Positions 56,836 through 64,000 of a stretch of DNA of 64,000 nt are shown piece after piece. Source of the DNA: Vicinamibacterales bacterium (GTDB lineage: Bacteria > Acidobacteriota > Vicinamibacteria > Vicinamibacterales > UBA8438); the NCBI GenBank assembly GCA_958296065.1, contig CATQHX010000023.1, positions 1-64,000 on the forward strand, read 5' to 3'. Each line of letters starts with the position of its first letter. Position 1 is the first letter of the stretch. The position numbers and the translations under genes were made by a program. The notes beneath the pieces are model-generated. The model did no database searches and was not told where the DNA came from. It worked only from the letters and a program-made list of their open reading frames with translations.

Positions 56836-58392
56836 ATGAGACTTGTCGGATCGCTGCTCGTTGCCATGCTGCTGGCCGCCCCTGCGGCCGCGCAGTTCGC
56901 CGAGGTCGGATCGCTCGCGTTTCCCACGTCCGCACGTTCGGAAGAGGCGCAGCGCCACTTTCTGCGGGGTGTTGCCGTTCTTCACAGCTTCGGCTGGAAG
57001 CAGGCAATCGAGCAGTTTCAGGCGGCACAGGCTATCGAGCCCGACTTCGCCCTGGCCTACTGGGGCGAAACGCTGAGCTACAACCACCCACTCTTCGGCG
57101 GCGGTCCGAATCTGGATGAGAACAACCCACGCGCGGTCCTCGCGCGCCTCGGTCCGACTCCGGCGGCGCGCGCCGCCAAGGCCCCGACCGATCGCGAGAA
57201 AGGCTTTCTGGATGCCGTCGAGGTGCTCTGGGGAGAAGAGGGTACATACGACGAGCGGCGCGTGGGCTATATGGAAGCGATGGGACGCCTCTACGAGCGC
57301 TTCCCGGACGACCATGAGGTGGCGACGTTTTATGCACTCTCGATGTTGGCCGGCTCGCGCGCGCTCGGCGATCAGTCGCTGAGGCTGGAAGTCCGCGCCG
57401 GCAACATCGCGCTGAAGGTGTTCCACCAGAACCCCGACCACCCCGGGGCGCCGCACTACACGATTCACGCCTTCGACGATCCGATCCACGCCCCGCTGGC
57501 GCTCGACGCGGCACGCCGCTACGCGGAGATCGCCCCGGCCGTCTCCCACGCGCGCCACATGCCGACGCACATCTTCATTCAGCACGGCATGTGGGATCTC
57601 GTCTCGAACCACAACCAGTCTGCGCACGAGGCGGCCCGCGCGCTCTGGGAACCGGGCGACAGCGTCGGCGACGCGGTACATTCCCTCGACTGGGGCCAGT
57701 ACGGCGATCTGCAGCGTGGGGACTACGAGAAGGCCCGCCTGTGGATCGAACGCCTGGAGCGGCTCGTCGCCGACAGCGACGGGCAGGCCCGCGCGGTCAG
57801 CACGCTGCCCCTCGTGAACGCACGCTACGTGGTCGAGACCGAGCAGTGGCACACCCAACCGGTCACTGACGATTCGTCCATGCACGAGTTGCTGGCTACG
57901 GGGCTGAGCGCCGTCCGCACCGGAGACCTGGCCACGGCCCGCGAGGCGGAAACGAAGCTGGCGGCGCGGGCGGAGGGCGGCGGCGCACAGGACCGCATCG
58001 CTCACAAGGAAGTAGCCGCCTCGATCGAGGCCGCCGAGGGCGACGCGGAAGCGGCAATCGCGCTGATGGACGAGGCTATCGCCGTCGTCGAGACGCTGCG
58101 GCAGCCCAACGGCGCGGCCAGTCCGGTGAAACCGCCGTACGAACTCTACGGCGAGATTCTGCTGCAGACTGGCCGACCCAGCGAGGCGCTGGAGAAGTTC
58201 GAGACGTCCCTTCTCCGGATGCCGAACAGGATGCGCTCGCTGCTGGGCTCGGCGCGGGCCGCCGCCGCGAGTGGAGATCGCTCGACGGCGCGGGAGCGCT
58301 ACGCCACGCTGGCCGACTTCTGGATCGGCGCGGCGGACGATCCGGGCTACGCGGAAGCACGCGAGTTCATCGCCTCCACCAACGAGAACTGA
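56836..58392 (+). CDS. Secreted TPR-repeat protein
   Basis: 518 residues. A signal peptide (LVGSLLVAMLLAAPAAAQ, cleavage after AAQ or nearby), then TPR-like helical pairs across the chain (GVAVLHSFGWKQAIEQFQAAQAIEPDFALAYWG; ALEKFETSLLRMPNRMRSLLGSA near the end). The middle has a conserved-looking HYTIHAFDDPIHA and HMPTHIFIQHGMW, His-rich segments that could bind metal. GGAGG five bases before ATG 56836 fixes the start. Function unknown; similar secreted TPR proteins are abundant in acidobacteria. Monocistronic, in a divergent setting with acyP. Confidence 0.85.
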   Translation: MRLVGSLLVAMLLAAPAAAQFAEVGSLAFPTSARSEEAQRHFLRGVAVLHSFGWKQAIEQFQAAQAIEPDFALAYWGETLSYNHPLFGGGPNLDENNPRAVLARLGPTPAARAAKAPTDREKGFLDAVEVLWGEEGTYDERRVGYMEAMGRLYERFPDDHEVATFYALSMLAGSRALGDQSLRLEVRAGNIALKVFHQNPDHPGAPHYTIHAFDDPIHAPLALDAARRYAEIAPAVSHARHMPTHIFIQHGMWDLVSNHNQSAHEAARALWEPGDSVGDAVHSLDWGQYGDLQRGDYEKARLWIERLERLVADSDGQARAVSTLPLVNARYVVETEQWHTQPVTDDSSMHELLATGLSAVRTGDLATAREAETKLAARAEGGGAQDRIAHKEVAASIEAAEGDAEAAIALMDEAIAVVETLRQPNGAASPVKPPYELYGEILLQTGRPSEALEKFETSLLRMPNRMRSLLGSARAAAASGDRSTARERYATLADFWIGAADDPGYAEAREFIASTNEN

Positions 58393-58561
58393 ATTCGCCC
58401 GCTGGCCGACGGTTGCCGGCCCGCGCCCGAAAGGGCGCTGGCCGGCGCAGCCCCGCGTGCCCTGCCCGGTCCCGGCAGTCCCGGGACGTCAACGCTTGGA
58501 ACTCGCATTGGATGCTTCAACGGCGGCCCGTTGAGGAAACGAACTGCGGGAAGAAACGAAG

Positions 58562-58638
<77 letters not shown>

Positions 58639-58780
58639 ACGCAGAGTGCCTATCTTACCCCACTTGCGACCGACGTGGGGCAATACCGTACGAACGCGCC
58701 ATCCCGATCCCCGCAACCGCCGCCGGAAGTCGCTGCATCGCCTCCCCCGCCGCTATCATTCTCACCACGAACTTCTGACC

Positions 58781-59803
58781 ATGCCCCGCGACACCTCGTC
58801 GTTCGACGCCGTGCTTCTCATCAGCTTCGGCGGCCCTGCCTGCCGCGCCGACATCCGCCCCTTCCTCCGGAATGTCCTGCGGGGGCGGCGCGTTCCGCTC
58901 GCGCGCCTGGAGGCGGTGGCGCAACATTACGATCTGTTCGAAGGCGTATCGCCGATCAATTCCATCACGCGCCTCCAGGCCGACGGGTTGCGCGCGCGCC
59001 TGGCCGCGGGCGGGCCTGACCTTCCGGTGTTCGTGGGCATGCGCAACTGGCACCCCTTCCTCGACGATACGCTGACCGAAATGGCGGCAGCGGGCATCGA
59101 ACGGGCACTGGGCATCGTTCTGGCCGCCCACCGCAGCTATTCGAGTTGCGGCCAGTACCGCCAGAACGTCGCGCAGGCCAGACAGACGCTACGGGAGAAC
59201 GGCGCTGCCGACGTCGAGGTACTGTTCGCGCCCGCATGGCATGCGCACGAAGGCTTCATCGAGGCCAACGCCCGACAGATTGAAACCGCCCGCCTCGAGC
59301 TCCCCGCGGATGCGAGGCAGGCCGCACGGATCATCTTCACGGCACACAGCATTCCCGCATCGATGGCGGCAAACTGCCGCTACGAGGCCGAGCTGCGCGA
59401 AACGGCAACCCTGGTGGCGGAGCGTCTGCGGATCAACGACTGGACTCTCGTCTTCCAGAGCCGGAGCGGGCGCCCCGAGGATCCCTGGCTCGGACCGGAT
59501 ATCTGCGACTACCTGCGGACCGCCCACGCCGACGGAATGCAGGCCGCGGTGATCGCACCGATCGGCTTCGTGGCCGACCACATCGAGGTGCTCTACGACC
59601 TCGACACCGAAGCGGCCGAGGTCTGCCGCAAGCTGGGACTCCCGATGCGCCGTGCCGCGGCGGTCAACGACCACCCGGCGTTCATCGACACTCTCGCCGA
59701 CATCACGCGCCGGGCCTGCTCGCCGGCGCGGGGAGGACGACCGCTGGCGCTCGTCCCGGAAGTGCCTCCCCCACGTCTGGAGCCGCCGCCACCCGCACGC
59801 TGA
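58781..59803 (+). CDS. hemH: Ferrochelatase
   Basis: Inserts iron into a porphyrin in heme synthesis. 340 residues. VLLISFGGPACRADIRPFL at the N-terminus, FVGMRNWHPFLDDTL, the metal-binding His in FTAHSIPASM and the Glu in APIGFVADHIEVLYDLD are the active-site signatures. A protein with SRSGRPEDPWLGPDI also fits the family's substrate-binding segment. ATG at 58781 gives the standard length. It is convergent with brxA across a copy of the palindromic repeat, and the tRNA-Pro gene lies upstream on the other strand. Confidence 0.94.
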   Translation: MPRDTSSFDAVLLISFGGPACRADIRPFLRNVLRGRRVPLARLEAVAQHYDLFEGVSPINSITRLQADGLRARLAAGGPDLPVFVGMRNWHPFLDDTLTEMAAAGIERALGIVLAAHRSYSSCGQYRQNVAQARQTLRENGAADVEVLFAPAWHAHEGFIEANARQIETARLELPADARQAARIIFTAHSIPASMAANCRYEAELRETATLVAERLRINDWTLVFQSRSGRPEDPWLGPDICDYLRTAHADGMQAAVIAPIGFVADHIEVLYDLDTEAAEVCRKLGLPMRRAAAVNDHPAFIDTLADITRRACSPARGGRPLALVPEVPPPRLEPPPPAR

Positions 59804-59832
59804 CCGCTCGGCCCGGCCTTGCTTCGCTGCTA

Positions 59833-59938
59833 GCGCCCCGAAACGCCGCGCAAGCTCGGAGTTTCGGCCCATCCCCCCGCTCTATGACCTTGCGCCGCAA
59901 CACTTCGCTTCGCTGCGTGCAGCGGCGCAAAACTCCTA
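59833..59938 (+). repeat. Palindromic intergenic repeat, copy 3
   Basis: Third copy of the element at 20607 and 33130: GCGCCCCGAAACGCC, TTTCGGCCCATCCCCCCGC, GACCTTGCGCCGCAACACTT, CGCTTCGCTGCG and GGCGCAA...CTCCTA in the same order. Stems: CCGAAAC/GTTTCGG and TTGCGCCGC/GCGGCGCAA. It lies between the converging hemH and brxA genes; its closing CTCCTA gives the TAG stop of brxA. Confidence 0.85.
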
Positions 59939-60364
59939 GACGGTGGCCGGTGCGCAGTACTTGTCGAACGCGGCAGCGAGGTCCCGGGCGATGACGTCCG
60001 CCTCCTGATTCTCGATCTGATGTCGCTCCATCATGTAGACGAGCTTGCCGTCCCGGAGAATGGCGACGGCCGGCGATGACGGTGGATAGCCGGTGAAGTA
60101 GTCCCGCGCGCGTTGGGTCGCATCGATGTCGGCGCCCGCGAAGACCGTGGCGACCGCATCGGGCCTGATCGCGTGTCGGAGCGCAAGCGCCACGCCGGGC
60201 CGCGCCTTGCCGGCCGCGCAGCCGCAGACGGAGTTGACCACCAGCATCAGGGTGCCGGATTGCCCGGTCACCGCGTCGTCCACGTTCTGGGCGGTTCGCA
60301 ACTCCTTCACGCCGAGCCGGGTCAACTCCTCGCGCATCGGGGCGATGAAGAACTCTGGGTACAC
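59936..60364 (-). CDS. brxA: Bacilliredoxin family protein (BrxA/BrxB, CGC motif)
   Basis: 142 residues. Starts YPEFFIAPMREELTRLG and has the CGC motif (Cys47, Cys49) in VVNSVCGCAAGKARPGV, the signature of bacilliredoxins (DUF1094), which remove bacillithiol from proteins. GTG at 60364 is chosen: AAAGGAG lies seven bases upstream, and homologues begin with YPEF. The same frame is open further upstream but looks unlike the family. Presence suggests bacillithiol use, though no bsh genes are in the window. 53 bases after the SNF transporter. Confidence 0.93.
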   Translation of the reverse strand: MYPEFFIAPMREELTRLGVKELRTAQNVDDAVTGQSGTLMLVVNSVCGCAAGKARPGVALALRHAIRPDAVATVFAGADIDATQRARDYFTGYPPSSPAVAILRDGKLVYMMERHQIENQEADVIARDLAAAFDKYCAPATV

Positions 60365-60416
60365 GCTTGCGCTCCTTTCACGTCCGGCGCGCCCTTGGCG
60401 GCGCGCGACCTGATTC

Positions 60417-61883
60417 TCAACTTGTAAGCGTAGCATGGTCCGCCGCGCTGCGGGCGGCGAGACGCCGGTTGAACGCGCCCAGAACCGCCAGCGCAATACC
60501 CCACTGCAGCACGCAGGTGCCGACGCTGTACATGCGCAGAGGGTTCCACCAGTGCTCCGGGTCGTACACCGTTGCCGCCTGGTACATCCACCAGGCGAAC
60601 ATCGCCGCGAACTCGACCGGAACGAGGTACTTCAGTATCCATGCCCAGATCGGCCCGACGCGGCGACCCGAGTGCGTGTTCACGAAATCGTCGCGGAACC
60701 TGTCGACCCCGTAGCATATCGTCGCGCTGGCGATGAACAGGCCGCTGACCATCAGCGCCAGCCCCCAGACCCAGTCCTGGTTCTCGAAGACCGTCATGCT
60801 CACCGCCGAAGGGGTTCCGCAGATCACGGCCGCTCCGACCACGAGCCGGACCGCGCGGGAGCGGGTGACGCCCGCATCGATCAGTACGCGAGTCCCCAGC
60901 TCGACCATCGCGATCAGCGACGACAGCGCGGCGCAGAACATCGCGAGGAAGAAGAGCGGCAGGAAAAGACCGCCGGCCGGCATGCGGGCGAACACCTGAG
61001 GTATCCATATGAAGGTCAGACCGGTGTTGCCCGCCGCCAACGCCTCAGTCGCCTCACCTTGAGGCAGGATGGCGAAAGCAGCCGGCAGAATCGCCATTGC
61101 GGCCAGCAGGGAGGCCACGTTGTTTCCCAATCCGATCGTTGCGGCGTTCGTGACGACATCCTCACGCTCCCGCACATATATCGCGTAGCAGAGAATGAGC
61201 CCCCATCCGGCGCCGGTGGACCATGCCGACTGCGTCAGCGCCTCCAGCCAGGTCCGGTAGTTCGTCAGCGCATCGAGGTCCGGAGTGAACAGGTAGGCCA
61301 ACCCCTGGCCGGCGCCCGGCAGCGTGACGGCTCGCACCACGGCGAAGAGCAGCAGCACGAACAGCAGCGGGATGAGGATTCGGTTCGCTCGCTCGATGCC
61401 CCCCGTTACGCCGCGCGCGACCACGAGACCGGCCCCGGACACCGCCGCGACATGAAACAGCACCGGCTGCCATACCGATGCGCTGTAGGCGTCCCAATAC
61501 GCGGCAGCATCGACCGTGCCAAGGTCGCCGCTCAGCGACGCCACGAAATACTTGAGCATCCACCCGGTGACGACCGAGTAGTAGAACATGATCATCACGC
61601 TCGTCACCGCGACGAAGCCGCCCATCCAGGCGGTCCGCCCGCCCGTCAGCTTCGCGAACGCGCCGATCGGCCCCCGACGCGCGCCGCGGCCGAGTCCGAA
61701 CTCGGCAATCAGCAGGGGGATGGACCACGCGAACAGGAACACCAGCCACGGAATGAGGAACGCGCCGCCGCCGTTCTGAGCCGCGATGCGTGGAAAACGC
61801 CACAGGTTGCCGGTACCAACGGCCATTCCGAGACCGGCCAGGATGATTCCCCAGCGTGACGAAAAGAAATCGGACGTCTTCAT
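60417..61883 (-). CDS. Sodium-dependent neurotransmitter-symporter-family transporter (NSS/SNF)
   Basis: 488 residues, about 12 helices. The family's first helix GIILAGLGMAVGTGNLWRFPRIAAQNGGGAFLIPW, with the unwound substrate/sodium site, is intact; later GFVAVTSVMIMFYYSVVTGWML, AWSTGAGWGLILCYAIYV and SSLIAMVELG also match. NSS members take up amino acids or amines with sodium; the substrate is not readable. AGGAG six bases before the ATG at 61883 supports the start. Divergent from hspR-clpB across a 217-base gap; brxA follows it on the same strand. Confidence 0.92.
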   Translation of the reverse strand: MKTSDFFSSRWGIILAGLGMAVGTGNLWRFPRIAAQNGGGAFLIPWLVFLFAWSIPLLIAEFGLGRGARRGPIGAFAKLTGGRTAWMGGFVAVTSVMIMFYYSVVTGWMLKYFVASLSGDLGTVDAAAYWDAYSASVWQPVLFHVAAVSGAGLVVARGVTGGIERANRILIPLLFVLLLFAVVRAVTLPGAGQGLAYLFTPDLDALTNYRTWLEALTQSAWSTGAGWGLILCYAIYVREREDVVTNAATIGLGNNVASLLAAMAILPAAFAILPQGEATEALAAGNTGLTFIWIPQVFARMPAGGLFLPLFFLAMFCAALSSLIAMVELGTRVLIDAGVTRSRAVRLVVGAAVICGTPSAVSMTVFENQDWVWGLALMVSGLFIASATICYGVDRFRDDFVNTHSGRRVGPIWAWILKYLVPVEFAAMFAWWMYQAATVYDPEHWWNPLRMYSVGTCVLQWGIALAVLGAFNRRLAARSAADHATLTS

Positions 61884-62053
61884 CGGATGCTCCTGACGCG
61901 GTGCCTCCAACAGTGTAAGCGGAGATGGCGCCGGCCGCCGAGTGCTTCTCGCCGGGCGACGGCGAGACCCGGCACACTGCGGTCCCGTTGCGGGTGGCTT
62001 CGTGGCCGTCGAGACCCGTCACCCACATTTCGCAGGCACGCGGAACCTTGTGC

Positions 62054-62086
62054 TGCATTGATACGTCTCATATCAATGCATATAGT
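62054..62086 (+). promoter_or_regulatory. hspR-clpB promoter covered by a HAIR-like palindrome
   Basis: TGCATTGATA (62054-62063) and TATCAATGCA (62071-62080) form a perfect 10-base inverted repeat around a 7-base spacer, the same 7-N7-7 geometry and TTGA core as the HAIR operator of HspR. The -35 TTGATA (62058-62063) and -10 TATAGT (62081-62086) are spaced by 17 bases, so the palindrome lies over the -35 and the spacer, as expected for a repressor site. Transcription would start near 62093, just before the hspR ATG. Confidence 0.75.
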
Positions 62087-62100
62087 CGAATTGACGCATC

Positions 62101-62478
62101 ATGAGCGAGATCCTCTTCATCAGCACGGCGTCGCGCCTGCTCGGCATGCATCCGCAGACCCTCCGCAAGTACGAGCGACTGGGACTGGTGCGACCCGACC
62201 GGACCGTCGGCAGCATGCGGCTCTACTCGCCGGAGCAGATTGAACGCCTGCGCTTCATCAAGCATCTGGTGGATGAACGCGGAATCAACCTGGCGGGCGT
62301 GCAGCATCTGCTGGCGGTGGCCGATGCGGTTCGGCGGCTCCGTCCGCTCGCCGCCGGCGACGCGCTCAGCCGACGCGGCGGACATCGCCGCCTGCTCCGG
62401 GAACTGCAGCATCTGAGCGAGGTCGTCGGCCTGACGCAAGCAGGAAGAGGATCGATGCATCGACGACCCGAGGCATGA
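62101..62478 (+). CDS. hspR: MerR-family heat-shock regulator HspR
   Basis: 125 residues. A MerR-type winged helix ([29 protein letters not shown]) followed by [34 protein letters not shown]; the GINLAGV segment is characteristic of HspR, repressor of dnaK/clpB regulons. It lacks the metal-binding cysteines of metal-sensing MerR proteins. Its stop overlaps the clpB start by four bases (ATGA at 62475-62478), so repressor and chaperone are co-translated. It likely controls itself through the palindrome at 62054. Confidence 0.92.
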   Translation: MSEILFISTASRLLGMHPQTLRKYERLGLVRPDRTVGSMRLYSPEQIERLRFIKHLVDERGINLAGVQHLLAVADAVRRLRPLAAGDALSRRGGHRRLLRELQHLSEVVGLTQAGRGSMHRRPEA

Positions 62479-64000
62479 CCATGAACATCAACAGACTGAC
62501 CGAGAAGGCGCACGAGGCCGTCGTCGCGGCCCAGCAGCTCGCCGAGAGAGCGGGACATCCTCAAATGGAGCCGGAGCACCTGCTGCTGACCCTGGTCGAG
62601 CAGCAGGACGGCGTAGTGCCGGCGTTGCTGCGGAATCTCGGCGTCGATCCCGCATCCCTGGCCGCTGGAGCGCGAGCCGTGCTGGAGCGGTTGCCCTCGG
62701 CCACCGGCGGCGCGCCACCTTCGCCTTCTGCCCGACTGCGCGCCGTCCTCACCACCGCCGGCAGCGAGGCGGAACGCCTGACCGACGAATTCATCAGCAC
62801 CGAACACCTCTTCCTGGCGTTGGCAACCGAGCCCGGAACCGCACCGGCGGCTCGCCTGCTGTCCGAGCGCGGGCTCGACAAGGACGGGCTCTACGAGGCG
62901 CTGACCGCAGTCCGTGGCTCCCATCGGGTAACCGACCAGCATCCCGAAGGAAAGTACCAGGCGCTCGAGCGCTACGCTCGCGACCTGACGGCGCTGGCCC
63001 GGGGCGCCACGCTCGACCCGGTCATCGGCCGCGACGAAGAAATCCGCCGCGTCATCCAGGTGCTGTCGCGCCGGACCAAGAACAACCCGGTCCTCATCGG
63101 CGAGCCTGGCGTCGGAAAGACCGCGATCGTCGAAGGCCTGGCACAGCGCATAGTGTGCGGCGACGTCCCGGAGGGCCTCACCGACAAGCGTCTCGTCGCC
63201 CTCGACATGGGTGCGCTCATCGCGGGCGCCAAGTACCGCGGCGAGTTCGAGGAACGACTCAAGGCCGTGCTGAAGGAGATCACGGACGCCGACGGACGCA
63301 TCGTGCTCTTCATCGACGAGCTCCACACGGTGGTCGGTGCGGGTGCGGCCGAGGGCGCGATCGACGCCTCGAACATGCTGAAGCCACTGCTCGCCCGTGG
63401 CGAGCTGCATACCGTCGGCGCAACCACCCTCGACGAGTACCGCAAGTACATCGAGAAGGACCCCGCGCTCGAGCGCCGCTTTCAGCCGGTGCTCGTCGCC
63501 GAACCGTCGGTCGAGGACTCCATCAGCGTCCTACGCGGCCTGCGGGAGCGGTACGAGATTCACCACGGCGTCAAATTCAAGGATGCCGCGCTGGTCGCCG
63601 CCGCGGTGCTCTCCAACCGCTACATCAGCGACCGATTCCTGCCCGACAAGGCGATCGATCTCATCGACGAGGCGGCGTCCAAGCTGCGCACCGAGATCGA
63701 TTCGCTGCCGGTCGAGCTCGACGAGGCCGAACGGCGCATCATGCAACTCGAGATCGAGCGGGAGGCGCTGCGCAAGGAGACCGACGACGCGTCTCGCGCC
63801 CGGCTGGACCGCCTGGAAAAGGAGCTTGCCGACCTGCAGGAGGAGCGCAACCGCCTGCGCACGCAGTGGGAGCACGAAAAATCCGAGATTCAGGGGACGC
63901 GCCGCATTCAGGGCGAGCTCGAGGCCCTGCGCCACGAGGTGGAACGGGCACAGCGCGAGGGCGACTACGCCCGTGCATCCGAGTTGCAGTACGGACGGCT
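62475..64000 (+). CDS. clpB: ATP-dependent disaggregase ClpB (N-terminal part, runs off the window)
   Basis: 508 codons are visible and the frame stays open to the window end. N-domain starts [26 protein letters not shown]; first AAA+ module has Walker [14 protein letters not shown], Walker [15 protein letters not shown] and arginine finger in [14 protein letters not shown]; the middle coiled-coil domain begins near [17 protein letters not shown], the ClpB-specific feature that separates it from ClpA/ClpC. Start ATG at 62475 overlaps hspR; ATG 62481 is an alternative. Works with DnaK to rescue aggregated proteins. Confidence 0.96.
   Translation, partial: MTMNINRLTEKAHEAVVAAQQLAERAGHPQMEPEHLLLTLVEQQDGVVPALLRNLGVDPASLAAGARAVLERLPSATGGAPPSPSARLRAVLTTAGSEAERLTDEFISTEHLFLALATEPGTAPAARLLSERGLDKDGLYEALTAVRGSHRVTDQHPEGKYQALERYARDLTALARGATLDPVIGRDEEIRRVIQVLSRRTKNNPVLIGEPGVGKTAIVEGLAQRIVCGDVPEGLTDKRLVALDMGALIAGAKYRGEFEERLKAVLKEITDADGRIVLFIDELHTVVGAGAAEGAIDASNMLKPLLARGELHTVGATTLDEYRKYIEKDPALERRFQPVLVAEPSVEDSISVLRGLRERYEIHHGVKFKDAALVAAAVLSNRYISDRFLPDKAIDLIDEAASKLRTEIDSLPVELDEAERRIMQLEIEREALRKETDDASRARLDRLEKELADLQEERNRLRTQWEHEKSEIQGTRRIQGELEALRHEVERAQREGDYARASELQYGR

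Overview
The window is a high-GC, densely packed bacterial chromosomal segment carrying about 52 protein genes and two tRNA genes. I see no insertion sequence, prophage or CRISPR array. The gene set points to a diderm with LPS: Lpt transporter genes, a complete Tol-Pal operon, many four-base ATGA overlaps, a CxxCH-heme/copper-oxygenase-like protein, and a bacterial deoxyhypusine-synthase-like gene. An acidobacterium (possibly Vicinamibacteria-like) fits best. That placement is an inference from gene content and sequence style, not from a marker search.

Layout. 1-3844 (minus): a muropeptide-recycling-type operon, murQ - solute symporter - serine hydrolase - second symporter; the last is cut by the window edge and appears frameshifted. 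3921-9249 (plus): promoter, a leader with a terminator and a competing hairpin, then hom-thrC-(TIGR00300/ornithine cyclodeaminase-like)-lysC, the aspartate-family amino acid operon. 9303-11776 (minus): a membrane/periplasmic pair, DUF3347-like metal-binding protein plus cytochrome c/Cu-monooxygenase-like protein. 11980-14203 (plus): xerD-type recombinase and metK. 14321-22373 (minus): one-polypeptide LptF-LptG permease, parA-parB, DUF151 nuclease-like protein, miaB, recN. 22560-27624 (plus): tolQ-tolR-TonB/TolA-like-tolB-pal-cpoB, then ssb.

28159-40095 (minus): guaA-dnaE-recJ-(LptC/LptA-like)-lptB-rpoN-cupin, linking replication and repair, LPS export and sigma-54. 40154-45396 (plus): a BamB/PQQ-type beta-propeller protein and a 1316-residue NtrY-like histidine kinase with no partner regulator in view. 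45443-48034 (minus): phospholipid synthesis (psd-pssA), a DUF465 protein and tsaB. 48082-51879 (plus): mutS and a deoxyhypusine-synthase-like gene, convergent with aguB-aguA (minus); together these suggest a polyamine module. 53989-56716 (minus): YfgM-like TPR protein, tRNA-Arg(CCU), apt, acylphosphatase. 56836-59803: secreted TPR protein, tRNA-Pro(CGG), hemH. 59936-61883 (minus): bacilliredoxin and an SNF-family transporter. 62054-64000 (plus): a palindrome-overlapped promoter, hspR and clpB, which runs off the window.

Non-coding structure of note: (i) a terminator/antiterminator arrangement in front of hom; (ii) a HAIR-like perfect palindrome exactly overlaying the hspR-clpB promoter; (iii) a previously unnamed family of about 105-155 bp palindromic intergenic repeats, seen three times (after recN, after recJ, after hemH/brxA).
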